Shown: one piece after another, positions 1 through 12,479 of the stretch
Layout of the letters: each line of letters opens with the position of its first letter
Position numbering within the stretch: position 1 is the first letter of the stretch
Source: Sambucus nigra
Lineage: Eukaryota; Streptophyta; Magnoliopsida; Dipsacales; Adoxaceae
Length of the DNA stretch: 64,000 nucleotides
NCBI GenBank assembly: GCA_949130495.1
Contig: OX422215.1
Span: 67,099,244 to 67,163,243, forward strand
Direction: 5' to 3'
Program-made: the position numbers and the translations under genes
The notes under the pieces: generated by a model
The model's database searches: none
The model's input: the letters and a program-made list of their open reading frames with translations, nothing else
Told to the model about the DNA's origin: nothing

Positions 1-1
1 T

Positions 2-949
2 GATAGTGATAAGGAAGATGGACCCGATTCCCCCACTAAGCCAATTTTTGTGGCTTTTATGGCTAGTCATGTGAGTGATAGTGAGAACTCATCGATTGAT
101 GAAACTTTAACAAATGACACTTCCAAGGTCATTGTATATGATTCTCTTGTTTTTTATGATAGTGAGAGTGGAGAAGAAAGAGAGAGTGAAAATGAAGAAG
201 GGGTTAATGTGAGTGAACTTCAAAATGCTTTTCAAGATCTTTATAAAGAATCTATTAAATTGAAAAGAGCTAATTTGAAGTTAGAAGCTAGCTTAAGAGA
301 GAGTGCCAAGGTCGTTGATGAAAATGCTTTAATAGAAGACCTTAGAACACGTGAGAGGACTATTCAAGAGAATCTTGAATATGTATAAGGCGAAAGAGAT
401 AGCCTTAGGGGTTTAATGGAATCCTTGAAAAATGAGCTTCTTTCTTTTGAAGAGCGAAATATTTTATTAGAGTCTAACATTTTAGAATTACAGAATAAAT
501 TAAAAGACTCTAGTAATGTCAAATTTGATTTGGAGTGTCGTTCGGAAAAACTAGATAAAATCTTAGGAACGGTCCAAATTAAAAATGACACGTGTGGTTT
601 AGGCTTCAATACTTGTAATGAATTTTCTCATAATGCCAAAACCAATGTTTTAGGAGAATCGTTTAGGAAAGATTTTAGAGATCACTCCTTAGGAAAATTT
701 TTTCGACATGTTTTTACTTGTACACATTGTGGTCGAAAAGGTCATCTTAGGAAATTTTGTTTTGATCTTAAACGAATTCCTAGAAAATCCCATAGTAAAG
801 TAACCACGGTAGTTAAAGTTCCAACACCCCAAGATAGTCATTCTTCATTAATTTGGGTTAGGAAATCCAACTTGGTTGCCTTGCAAAATAGGATTTTTGA
901 TTCTCATTTACTTTCACATGCTTCCTCCCTTGCTAAATCTAAAGGATGA
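2..949 (+). pseudogene. Copia (SIRE-like) gag, C-terminal part, element A
   Basis: One reading frame is open from base 2 to the stop at 947-949, broken only by a TAA at 386-388, and its start lies outside the window. It would encode the C-terminal half of a retrotransposon capsid/nucleocapsid protein that packages element RNA in cytoplasmic particles. An acidic Ser/Glu stretch (bases 50-200) is followed by a long Leu/Glu/Lys coiled-coil segment and, at 718-760, a zinc knuckle CTHCGRKGHLRKFC (CX2CX4HX4C). The same block order occurs in elements C and D downstream. No protease, integrase or RT follows: the frame runs straight into about 2 kb of noncoding DNA, so this copy is either non-autonomous or deleted for pol. 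Family call is by motif and by comparison with D. Confidence 0.85.
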
Positions 950-2933
950 ATGTGTTAGTGTTTTGCATACTTTAGCGTTTGTACTTCATGCAATATTCAC
1001 ATGCTAAATGTATGTTTGTTTAATCATTTTCTACTCTATGCTCCATACTTATCACATGCTAGAATTATGATTTTTGTTTATCTTTTGTATTACAGTTCCT
1101 TCATTTTGTTTGCATTAATTGAAAAATACAAAAAGATTTTTGTTTATCATTTGGATTTTACCTCTCGATAATTTAAGCTTAATGAAAGATTTAAAGGATT
1201 TGTGTTTGTATTTTGAGTATAAATTTTTTATTTTCGGTTAAAAATGTCAAAAACTCAAACAGATTTTTTTTTATGTATTTTGGTTTGACACACTTTAAAT
1301 GGAATATACTTGTGTTTGAATCCCTCCTTTAACGCTCTCATGTGGCTAGAACTTCTGGTTTATATTGCCAATCCTTATTATGTTCTTTACCATATTTGTA
1401 TGGAGTAGTTGGATTTTGTATTGGTTAAATGGATTCTATTTTCATATGCCTCTATTCACACATGCACGAGCTCCTTTGAATTTTGAACTTCATATGTATA
1501 TTTGAGCTATGTGAGGTGTTCTCCTTCCAATCTTGTCATCTACATATTTGTGACTTAGGAGGACTAGTGCATGTCAAAATCCGTTGCATGTGAGATTTGT
1601 GTGACAAATGAAAACATGATAAATATAATTGTGCACGAGGAAGGGCTCCGAAAGGACTAAGTGATCCTTTGCGATTGTAAGCCACCGTTTGAAATGGACC
1701 TAAAATAAATACGTGGTCCAAAGGCCTAAAAACAGAAAATATGGCATTAAAATGAAAATCGAATTGCCAAGGCCTATGTTTGATTGATATATTCATTCAA
1801 ATTTAATATAAATGCATATTGAGGGAGATTGGATGGTATATCAACGGTTTGCACAATGTCCATTTATCCTAGCTGGGTATCTCATGTCATGACTCTATTG
1901 GTTTGTAGAATCATCAATATGCTAGGCTTGTATGCATTGTGTATGTTTGTAAATTGAGTTCAATCTATATTGTCACATGAGGTTATATTTAAATGTGATG
2001 AAGTTTGCAATCAAATGAGAACTCCGTGAATGTTTATTAAGTGTTTGGGTCTAAATTTAATCGTTACTAGTTCACACCCCTACACTTCCATTTCCATATG
2101 ACACATTTTTTGCCATACGAGTGTGAAAGACTCCTATTATATGTTTTGTGTGTCATTTGTGTGTTTATCTCTATATATATGTACTTGCGTCTCTTTGATA
2201 TATATTATGTATACATATATTTGATATTTTTGTTTAGTCATTGCTTTGCTTTCTAATCCATATATGCTTTAATTCATACTTGGTACCCATCTTATTGCAT
2301 TCTTTGTTAATATCACATCCTTAATAATTTATATATCATATTGGTATCATTTTATTGCATCCTAGTTGGTATCCGATGTTATTGTTTGGATTAGTTGAAC
2401 TTTTGTTGCCCATATGCTTTAACGTTCTCATCACTATATGCTCCATTACATGTTTTAGCTTGTTATCCCATTCTTTTATCCCTTGCTTAGTCTAGAGGGT
2501 TTATATGCTTTATTTGGGGGAGATAAGTTACTGTTTTTGATTCTTTAGCCGTTGTCTATTCCTGAACAAAAAAGGGGGAGAATGATAGAGGGAGAAATGG
2601 TATCTAATCCTATTATTATCGTATCTTAGTTTGGGGGAGATTTATCTTAGGGGGAGACGTCTTTCTAAGTATGTCATTTGTTTGATAAAGGAGAGAATTA
2701 ATTTAGGGGGATTAATTATTTCATTGCATTTAATACTTTGATATTCCCTATGCATTTGATGAGTTTGCTTAAGTGTGCAGGAATTCTACTAAAGCGGCAT
2801 CTTTCAATGGCAAAGCGTTTTATCCTAGGGTTGAGTCAAGTTTGGGTGGCTTATGTTTTGAGTCTAGTAGAGCTTGACGGCCCTTTAGGATTTTTTTTTG
2901 GTTTTTGTCCCGGAATAGTCAAAGGGGGAGATT
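950..2933 (+). other. 3' noncoding region of copia element A with repeated polypurine tracts
   Basis: No coding frame is recognised. The stretch aligns by eye with the corresponding 3' regions of elements B (18,880-19,767), C (34,985-35,832) and D (42,381-44,018), sharing phrases such as TTGTGTATGTTTGT and GCCACCGTT. At 1651-1670 a small hairpin (AAAGGA...TCCTTT) precedes GCG. G-rich purine runs occur near 2514, 2574, 2633, 2651 and 2921. The last, AAAGGGGGAGATT, lies directly before the LTR and is the probable plus-strand priming tract; the others look like extra or decayed tracts, as known in SIRE-type elements. Confidence 0.7.
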
Positions 2934-4522
2934 TGTAAGGACACAAATTTCCAATTGAGTCCATATATAGTTTTGGCTCAATTCCGGACAAAAACATTTA
3001 TTCATAGGATTGTATTTAATTGTAATATTCTCAAGCCTATGAAGTGTTTGTTTGAAGACGTAGCGACAAAGAGTATAAAGCTTCATCAAATATGTCGGTT
3101 TGCGTGCCTCGTTTCTACGTCATCAACTATGGTTCCATGCTCCCAAGGTATGAATGCAATATTATATATATAGGAACTTGGAACAAGTTTATTGGGTGTT
3201 AGGTTTTATAAAAACTGTGTTTTATTTTCAGAAAGAATTAATTAAAACTTTAAACTAACTTTATAAAGTTTTCTGGGCTAAAATCAAATTTTCCAAAGTT
3301 TCTGGAAGTTCGTTCGATAGGTCGTTCGAACGAGTTTTTCGTTCGAACCAGATGTCGTTCGAACGAGTTTGCCAACGACTTCCCACTAAGGCATACTGGA
3401 ACTTCGTTCGAAATGTCATTCGAAAGTGATTTTCGTTCTAACGAGTTCATACTGGAACTTCGTTAGAAGACCCGTTCGAACGAGAATGTCATTCAAACGA
3501 AATGTCGTTCGAACGAGATGTCAAGAGGGAACAGTTTCTGGCAGTTTTGAGAAGATTATTACCCACTTTCCCACTTGTTTCATAACTGATTTTTTCCAGA
3601 CTTTATGATGTGCGGGAAACCATTTTTCCAAGATATCGTTTTCATAACCTACTAACTCTTAGAGAGTGTTTAGAGAGCAAAAACTAAAAGAGAAAAAGAT
3701 CAAGTTTTGAGTGTTAATTTTCAACAGAAAATCACTTACCACTCTAGTGTTTACACCCAAATAAGTTTATTCCAAGTTCTCATATTCATATACCTTTCTT
3801 GGAGTTTGGCACCGGTTTTCTCTACACCGAATTGAAGAGAAGTTTGCATTAATTTACCCACTTGGAGAAAGACTCCATGTACGGGTGACGATGACCATAT
3901 AAAGTCCTATCGGTGGATTCCGAGACCGCAGTGGTGTTCCAAGGTTATTCACTAGGAAGAGGTATCTACAAGAAGAAGCGTCGAGGCTTGAGAGGGATCG
4001 AGTCGTGTGTTGTAAGTCTTTCTGTCTTGTATTTATAAATCCGTATCAAGTGGATTTGAGGCTAGGGCCGTCCGAGGTTGTTTCCCGTTTTGGGTTAGTG
4101 GATTAATTGTTATTTTATCTTTTGCAAAATCACCTAGAACGCATGCTTAGGTAAATAGATAAAATCGGGTAATGTGTGGTTAATTTGGGTAATGTGTAGT
4201 TAATTAATTCAAGTCAATTAAGTTAATTGTTAAAATTGGTTTGGCCTAATTTGATATAATTACAAAATATGATTTAGGCAAATTGTAGGACTTGGCTTGG
4301 TTGATTTAACTTGGTTTAAGTAAAATTAATACTTGTGTGTGTTTCATTAATTCTCACTTGTGTTTAACTTTAATTTGAAAAAGAAATTAAAAATTGGTAT
4401 TTGTTTGTTTAAGTTGAACCATCACCCTTACTCTTTCGCATCTCCAAGTGGTCTAAAAGGAAATAATAAATCTTTTAATTGAGAAAATTAATAAACCGGG
4501 GGATCCCCTTTCACGTTTTTCA
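2934..4522 (+). repeat. LTR of copia element A (1589 bp)
   Basis: The LTR starts TGTAAGGACAC right after the polypurine tract and ends CA two bases before the spacer AAT and a primer-binding site. A U3 cluster at 3312-3520 holds about ten TTCGAACGA-related words, with perfect TCGTTCGAACGA at 3322-3333 and 3354-3365. Internal sequence lies on the left (gag, PPT) and a PBS on the right. A normal 3' LTR would be followed by host DNA, so this LTR appears to be shared by two tandem element copies, the right one truncated soon after its PBS. Confidence 0.75.
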
Positions 4523-4525
4523 AAT

Positions 4526-4537
4526 TGGTATCAGAGC
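4526..4537 (+). other. Primer-binding site (initiator tRNA-Met type)
   Basis: TGGTATCAGAGC is the usual plant copia primer-binding sequence, complementary to the 3' end of initiator tRNA-Met. It lies 3 bases after the LTR end. The downstream DNA loses resemblance to the gag leaders of elements C and D within a few tens of bases, so only a stub of the second copy remains. Confidence 0.8.
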
Positions 4538-4559
4538 ATTGAATTAGAAAAACTCACGT

Positions 4560-7500
4560 CTTCAAATGGGCAATTGAGGGAAGGAAATCCAAATTGGGGA
4601 GATATTACTCTCTTTGACTATCCAATTTGTCAAGCTCTACCCCAAACATCCACGTGTGTTACAAAAAATGCCAACTTAAAAGACTCATCTCATATCAGTG
4701 AAATAGACCCTACTATCAGTTGTCTTTTGGAAGCTAACATTGTCTAAATTGACTTTTAAATCGTCAAGCCTAACCCCAAACATCCTTGGGTGTTACTAAT
4801 AATTCCAATATATAAGCCTTTCCTGCTCTCTGTGAGACTCACTGCCTAGACTCTTTGATCCATAAACAATACAATCCATCCCCTAGAGCATCATCCCTTC
4901 CCCTACATGAGAGGGACTTTACAGAAGGCCACATATTTGCCTCTACAATTGGTGCTTCTACAGATGCTGCAGCTGACCAGTTATGTGATACTAATTCAGA
5001 TGTTGTAGCCCATAGGCACACACCTCTGATTGAAGAGCTCATCTTGTTCTCTAGAAACATTGAAAATAAACTGATCAGATATAACAAAGATCGAGTAGAA
5101 GCCCGAAGGAAACAGAAGTACATGAAAGCTCAGGATATCACTTCTGATGGTCCGATCAAAAGTAAATGAAGTGCATAAAAAATAACTAATGGACTGAAAT
5201 TGCGCTAACTAAAGAACCGATCATTACACCATTATAGAGAAAAAATGATTCGTCCTCCAACCTGTTACCTTGCCTATATAAACTTTTTTGAGTTTGAGAC
5301 ATGTTTGAGGTTTATTGTGCATCAATGGAACCAGACTCGACCAAACAAAGAATATAACAAAGATGGAAAGATAAAAAAGCCACAAACAAAGATAATACAT
5401 GGTTTGGCAAAATTACTTTTGCCCACCCGAAGGAGAACACTTCCAATATATAAAAATGTCGTTCACAATGGTAGGAACACAGAAGAACTATGCACATTGA
5501 GCCCGAACTTCATCAAATCTCTCCTTAGATATAAAGTTAAAAATACCTAAACTCTTCTCTCTCAATACCTCTTTACACATGAAATTGACCAGTCAATGCC
5601 AATACACCGTATACTGAAAATGACTTAAATCTTGTTCTTAAACAAAAAATTGCACCAGCATCCAAAAATTCCCCTTCTGCAAAAAATGTTCCAACAACTT
5701 GATTAAACTTGAATTCAATCCATTTGATCATTACTCACAAATCTTCACCTTGTGGAGAAATCCCATAACTTCAATACCGAGAACCCTCCCACCCCTGTAA
5801 ATTCTCACACATGGTTTCCTTATACTATCTAGACACCCCTAAAATCAAGCATGATCTTCACACTAATTAATTCAATACATTATACATCCAATTTGTACTA
5901 TATATATTTTTATCATGCTTGTTTATTTCTTAAAGGTTGCACTCTCCTAGTACCTATGGTGTGAAGACTAAGACCGGAGATCCTTTTGAAGCGATGAGAT
6001 CTCACGAGGGTAACAACGGTCGTAGAATTGCCATTAGGCTTTTGTAACCAATTAAAGAACAGCTACCTATCCTTTTGTATGCTTACTTTTAACAAGTCTC
6101 TTTTACTTCTAACTATTATCTATGTTATTTAATAGGGTGACATCAAATATTTTTAACAACTGGTTCATTTATTTATTTTATTTTCATTGATGTTGAATAC
6201 TGTTAACTATAGTTTTAGTTGGTTATTTCGTTGGTATACACACCATCATTTACCTTATATATGGTATATAATGAAATTTATTCATTATTTTGACGCGAAA
6301 TGAAAATGATCATTTTTCACCACTCTGAACATATTAGTCAATTGAAGTTCTTAGTTATGCTTTCGGTAAAATATATATAAAAAACCTTTTTACCTCCTGT
6401 AAGTTTGCTTTGCATTATTTTTATCACATAGTTAAATCCACTCTAAAAGAGCTAAAGTCATTATAGGTTAATTAGATGTACCCATTATGGGTTAAACAAT
6501 ACAATGGTGATTTTCATGTTGAATCATTAAACTCTTGATTTTTTGGCCCCTGAATAGATGACATTTTTTATGTTTTTTATTCTTTGTAACCCATAATTTG
6601 TTATTTTCTTATTATGGATCATCTATAGTTTTCAATTTTAGTGTATATTGTAATAATCAATATTTAAATAGATAAGTTCTCATTATCTAATCTAACATGA
6701 CGAGTGCTTAAAATGCACACTAAACTCAATGTTGCACTGCCTATAGGAAGTAAATTAATTAAAATATTGGTATAAACTTTTTGAGACCAATACTTATAGA
6801 AACTTCTTAGAAAATAAAGCAAGAAGATATATGATACTCACATGGTTATGTTCGTAAGGAGGGTCAGCCTACGAGACTTGGCTAATGTTTTTTTGTTGCC
6901 CAATGCCTTAACGAATCTCCTCCCAGCCTCAGATTTCTGAATTTGAACTCAAATCCAATATCATCAAAAATATTTGGCTTATCTTTTCCATTTATTATGA
7001 TGTTAAAAACATTGGATTGATAATAAATATTTTCATATTGTTAAACTGATTGGTTGAGTAATTTGTTTTATGTAACTTTGAAAAATAATTTCCTACCATG
7101 GTACATTTTATAACAAGTTACCTCATTTTACTTCCTAATGAAATTTAGGTCAAGTATAAGAGTCTTGGTGAAATTGATGAAGAAAAGAACTGGTGGAGTA
7201 TTCCTATTTTTGAGAACTTATTTGAAAAAGTGGCGTTACGCTAGCTTTGAAAATGATTATTGGCTCTAAGAATGCTCAAAAATTCCAATTTGTGTAGTAT
7301 GAATTCGGTCATACTACAGACATGCTATGGTGTCTTGGACAATACTAGATGTTTCGTTGGTCCATCCGAATTTCAATAGTTACATTATCAACTTTTAAGT
7401 TTTTTTGTGTTGCAATCTAAACCTGACCGTTTACTCGATTTCAAATTGGTGAAATGATTTGTGAAGGCACTACTCCTAATGAAAGCATCTATATATCTCT

Positions 7501-8219
7501 TTGATTGAGTGAAACTTGAACATTAAAGATTTTTGGAAAAAAAAACCTCTGGGATTGAGTTTCTAACAATAAGGAAATAACACTTATACCCTCGAGAAGA
7601 TTTTTTAAATTCATTCCAAATGACAAATTTTCTTGTAGTTCATTAAAAAATTCATAAAATTTGTCTTTACATTTATATATTAATTATAGTTAGTTGTATT
7701 CATCATTATGTTGATGTCTGTGTTTGCGTCTATGTTTTTCTGGTAAAAGGAACTTGATTTATTGGTATATCGAGCGGTCTAGGAGGGATTCGTTGTTGTT
7801 GTTGCTGTGATGATTCATGTTTGGGATATCACGTACTTCTAGGTATGTTTATGTGTTTGTTATTACATATGCACGTTTTTAGTTATGCATAAATTAATCT
7901 AATCCCACGTCATTTTTCATACATGAAGACTTCCACTTTTCTTTGTTTCATCCTCTCTTATAACAGAGGTTACTTAGGCAGGGGGTGAGGTTACCCACTT
8001 TTGCCCGTTTTTTCTTGTCTTCAAATAAAATCAATCATTTTTTCACATTTTATCCAATTCCATCAAATGGCGCTTGGAACGTGCTCTATGCTTTAATTTT
8101 GTTTTGCCTTAGTTGTTTTTTAACACTTGAACAAAAAAAATAGTTTTTTTAACAGATTAATAATTGAGAGTTGTGATATTATTTAGCGATTGATTAATAA
8201 TCTAGTCCCACTGCCAACT
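4560..8219. other. Unassigned AT-rich stretch
   Basis: No recognised gene. A roughly 137-bp imperfect duplication is visible: GTCAAGC...ACCCCAAACATCC occurs near 4628 and 4765. Two unrecognised open frames lie at 4855-5169 (described separately) and 5245-5550 on the plus strand; the second has no family feature. A short plus-strand stretch near 7153-7230 reads as plausible protein (KYKSLGEIDEEKNWWSIPIF) but was not identified. The region could be an old decayed element or intergenic DNA. Confidence 0.4.
4855..5169 (+). other. Unrecognised 104-codon open frame
   Basis: The frame opens with ATG and ends TGA. Its C-terminal half is rich in charged residues with a helical look (EELILFSRNIENKLIRYN followed by RVEARRKQKYMKAQ), which is more protein-like than the surrounding AT-rich DNA. 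I do not recognise a family. It may be a last exon carried in by a transposon. There is no evidence of expression. Confidence 0.25.
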
Positions 8220-8366
8220 GCAGTCCTATTCTTTGTTACCTGGACAAGTTTTGAGTTTCTTTGTGTTATTTTATATGCTTATGTCTTTTCGAAGCTACCA
8301 ATTGTTAATTACTATCGGTTAAAGGCTTCTTCGGAAGGATTCAAATCTGTCTTGACTAACCTTGCT
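8220..8366 (+). pseudogene. Equilibrative nucleoside transporter-like exon fragment
   Basis: The frame reads a membrane-type segment (AVLFFVTWTSFEFLCVILYAYVF, shown here only to mark hydrophobicity) followed by SKLPIVNYYRLKASSEGFKS. The pairing of a transmembrane helix with LPIVxYYRxKAxSEG is, from memory, a feature of plant ENT-type nucleoside transporters, which move nucleosides across membranes. A splice-acceptor-like CTGCCAACTGCAG stands just before, at 8211-8223. The frame loses resemblance after about codon 49. No other exons of the gene were recognised nearby, so this looks like a single displaced exon. Alternative: a relic of a local gene. Confidence 0.5.
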
Positions 8367-10200
8367 ATGGGTATTCCCATAAGAGTATCACACCTAAAAT
8401 TATGCATAGTCAGGTTTTACACCCAAAACTATCCTAAACACTCTTTTATGACATTTTTTGCATATTTTTATGACTTATCTTTAACACTTTTGGATGTCAA
8501 ATCTATATCATGAAAAACATTGGATGCTCTAGTGAAACAGATAATTAGTTAGATTAATGGACTGAAAACCTTTTGAAAACTATGTAGATTTTAGGATTCA
8601 TTTAGCCACTTTAGTGTATGTGTTTTACCACAGCTATTTGGTATTGAAATTTTTACAGTAAATGTTTATTCACACCTGCTTTTCTATATGCTCATAGTTC
8701 TATTCATCCACACATTTATCCAATTTGAAACTTGTTATGCTTTTTTAGGCTCTCAACCCACTGGAAGACCAAAAATACCCAAAATTGCCTTAGCTTTTGG
8801 GTCAAGCCTTTGGTGCATCGGCCTACTAATTTTTGGTTTGGCTTCTTTCTCTGGTAGAGGGCCCAAACATTTGTAAGCCAGATGGCTGTGGATGATGGAA
8901 CTTATAGGCCACACCAAATTTGCACAACCATGTTTTCACATAGTATGAGCACTCCTTTTCACCAGGTCAAAATTGATGATTTCGGGCGGGGTGGGGTGGG
9001 GTTGTGGTGGTGGTTGGGTGGATGGAGAATTGAGGAAATGTTTTATTCTATTAGCAAAGATTTTGGATATTAGTTTGTAGGTAAGTTCAAAATTTTTTGG
9101 CAAAAAGTAATTGGCTGCTTAGAATTTAAGGATCAAATCATTATTCATTTGTTCAAGCAAGCGATGCAGGAAATCCACCTTTGAAATCATTCTCTCATTG
9201 CATGATGCTAAATTGATGTATGCAAATGATATAAGCTAGGTTAATGTACAATGCAATTAGTTCAGGTTCAATACTAAAAGTTTATACAAATGGATGATTT
9301 CTACTAGGTAGTTACTTTTTTTTATTCATTTATGTAAAGAGATTAATACTACCTGTTTTGGTATTCTACACTTCAATATTGAATTACGCCAAAATCATTA
9401 TATAGCCTTGAATCAAATTGACTACTTCATTTCATTTTAGCGTAATGCATTCAAGTTATAACTATCAAATTTTTTACATCCATTTCATAATGCATGATAT
9501 TACCAGCTCAAGTCATGATAACGAGGATGGTACCAACAAAGTCAGACAGGGGTCGCCACTTATGCATATTGCACAAGAATTAAGCACTCAACCTTCAGAA
9601 ATGCAAATAAATGCAAACTACAAAGGAGGGAGACAACATAAAGACATCAAAATGACTCAAATCAGTAAGGTAACATTTTTATATATTATGTAACTTACAC
9701 AAATCAACATTATAAAAAGACACAAATCAACAAGGTAGAATTCAATACATTTTATTACTTACACAAATGAACTTTATAACATTATCTTATTCTAAAAAAT
9801 AGCTTTATATTTAAACATTAAATATCGTTATTTTGCATGAACAAAGGAATAGAGATCAACGAGGGAGCAAAGTGACATTTCGAACGCTGAAGATTGATTC
9901 ACATTTGCACAATCATTTTGTTTATGGTTTTATTTAATACAATACATTGAATATAATAAACTTAAGTTTCTTTTTGTTATACAGTTGCTATGCGACTTCA
10001 TTTGTCATTTCAATATAATTAAATAATTTCTTTAGTCGCGTGTAATGAAATTTTTTGCTACATAGACTTTTACACCCCCACACTTGGAGTGACTAACAAA
10101 TAAGCACATGCGTTAAAATTAGAAATGGACTAACTGAAGGCCCGAATATGGCATTTTTGAGGGCACAAACGCCAGTGTTTATCTTAACATATTTTTTTCT
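8367..10200. other. Unassigned stretch
   Basis: Nothing recognised. A G-rich run at 8982-9020 (GGGCGGGGTGGGGTGGGG) could form a G-quadruplex. A 91-codon open frame at 9418-9693, rich in polar residues (HDNEDGTNKVRQGSPL), may be a decayed exon of the CACTA element that ends at 12,760, but this is not shown. Confidence 0.3.
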
Positions 10201-10310
10201 AAAAACCTTAAATCCCTTTTTGGACTTTTGGCTAATTTGGGACAAAACCTTAAATCACTTGAACTGTAACACAAACAAAATCACGATCACATAGCCTAAC
10301 ACCGACCTAT

Positions 10311-10920
10311 CTACCACAAGTTTACATCACATGATTAACATACAGTACAAATCGATCTCATATTCAGCGAGTCTATAGATACATGTATATGTTCCTACAA
10401 GCATATCACAACATTAAGATTCTTGATTTACAGAGAACAACGTTTGTATATTGACTTTGCATCGACTCTCAACCTCATAATAAGACAAAGTAGATATTTT
10501 AAACTCACCAGTAATAACAAAATATCAAATCAATGAAAAATAATATATATTTGAATACAAAAAAAGCCTCTACCACTAGTTTACATTAAATGGTTTAACA
10601 AACAACATAAAATGACTGCACATTCCAAAAACCCTATAAGTACAATGTTAATGCACATATTAGCATTAAGCAATATCATAACATTAAGATTTCTCATTTA
10701 CATCATAAAATGTCAAACGACTAGCATCGGCTCTCAAACTCATCTTAAGCTAATGAAGATACCTTAAACTAATCAATTAAAACATTGAATCATTGACAAA
10801 CAAATCAAAAAATAAATTGACAAAAAATAACTCTAACCTCTACCGCTACTTTATATCATATGATTTAACAAACGACAAAAATATGATCGCTTATTCCAAT
10901 ATAAAGTAGTAAGAAGATAA
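10311..10920. repeat. Tandem repeat, unit about 265 bp, about 2.3 copies
   Basis: Diverged copies start with CTACCAC(A/T)AGTTTACAT-type phrases at 10,311, 10,570 and 10,840, a spacing of 259 and 270 bp. Each continues with TGGTTTAACAAAC-like and CATAACATTAAGAT-like text. They probably lie inside the CACTA element ending at 12,760. Confidence 0.65.
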
Positions 10921-11173
10921 ACTAATTTATAAAATTAAGTGAAAAAATTTGTGGGGTGATACCTATAAACTAATCTATAAATTGGAGCAGGTGACATTAA
11001 TGTTTGCGCCTTTGGTTTTGAGAAGTATTAATCAAGACCCAATAAGCAAACTATCGAGTGCATTAGTAGCCATCTATGCATCTTATAGTGTGGTAATCAC
11101 ACTTAGGTCCATGCCCGTGATTAAAGTAAAAACATTATTGGAGCATGAAAACATAAGATAAAAGAAAAACGAT

Positions 11174-11900
11174 GTGAAAAGAGGCATAAACACCTCTCAC
11201 GGGATCAAAGAAAGTTGTGGAAATAACCCGAGTAGTCACGTTACTCACGGGTTTGAGATTTTGATCAAAATTTTGAAATTTAAGTGTGAAAACTTAAAAA
11301 TTGGGCTTTGTGGACGAAAATGCAAAAAGACAATCAAACATTACGAAAAGAGGTAAACATACCTCATACATGATTACAGTAATTTGAACAAAGAACCCGA
11401 ATAGTTATGAGACTCATGGATTCAGATGTAGTTATAAATTTCAAATCTTTAAGTATAAAACTTTAGAGTTGGGGTGGAGTGTGGAAACGTAAGATTAGAA
11501 CATAATGACCCAAAAAGAGAGACGCACGCCTCATAAGGGATTAATGTAAGATTATTGTTAGGCTCTACGGGCGTGTGAGATTATTATTATATTTTTTACA
11601 AAACTCGGACATGATTCCGTTTAACCTTTATGTTATGTACTTAATTTTTTTATCTTATATATGTTGAATCGGTGGAAGGGATTTGTTGTTTATTTAGTTG
11701 TGGCTTTTGTTGTTGTTGAGTTTATTTTAATGTTAAAACAGGTTGGATTTCATGAATAAATAGAGGAAACTCTGTCGAAATTTTCTTAAATTAATAAGTG
11801 TTCTAAATTAATTAAGTCGAATAGACACGCATTTCAAAATTGGGTATTGGTGGACGAAAGAGTAAAACAACTAATAGACATACCAGAAAGCGAATATGCA
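11174..11900. repeat. Tandem repeat, unit about 170 bp, three to four copies
   Basis: AAAAGAGG(C/T)A...CACCTC followed by ACCCGA(G/A)TAGT and ATTGGG...GTGGACGAAA recurs at about 11,174, 11,345 and 11,513, with a weaker partial copy near 11,831. It adjoins the 265-bp repeat, giving two tandem families next to each other. Confidence 0.6.
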
Positions 11901-12068
11901 TGCATTTTCTGCCCAATGTTTTGAAAATTATTTACAATTATTTGTGTTGTATAACAAATCTTTTCGACTTAAATTATACACGACTTAATTCTTTGAAAAA
12001 ATAGGAATTCATATGTTATGTTTTTCATTGCACTAGAGATTTATATATGATGTTTTAAACCTATGCAG

Positions 12069-12201
12069 AGGCATCTACTTAGAGGCATGTGAAAGGTGTA
12101 TCGCTGTCAGACAACATGATAGTGAACGTAAGCAGGAAGAGGACTTCAACGCATTGTTGCCTAAAATTATGAAGCGATTATTACAACGGAGGAACAATTA
12201 A
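12069..12201 (+). pseudogene. Terminal exon of a CACTA-encoded protein (probable)
   Basis: After an acceptor-like CTATGCAG the frame reads 43 codons to a TAA, including LEACERCIAVRQHDSERKQ and LLPKIMKRLLQRRNN. It is strongly charged, with a basic C-terminus. It stands 0.56 kb upstream of the CACTA 3' terminus on the same strand, the position expected for the last exon of a CACTA transposase-gene set. The family is inferred from position, not from a recognised domain. Confidence 0.4.
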
Positions 12202-12479
12202 TTTTTATACACAAATTTAAATTGGTTGATGTGTTAGCTTGATTTGATTTCATGAAGTTTTGTTTAATGTGAGACAAAAAATGTTGGTGGGAGTATTGTT
12301 GTATTTCTTAGCTAAATGTTATAATCTATAATTTGTCAATTGTAACATTGAATGTGGAATAAATGATTCTAAGCATTTTGGTTTATGTTTAGATTTATTG
12401 GTCAACTATGGCATTAATATTGGTTATTCATTTTTTTATTATATGTTCAATTTATTACCATTTATATTAAACTTTCATG

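Noticed and set aside
3312..3520. Heat-shock elements
   Set aside because: The consensus needs TTC and GAA separated by two bases; here they are directly joined (TTCGAA) in most words, so the fit is poor.
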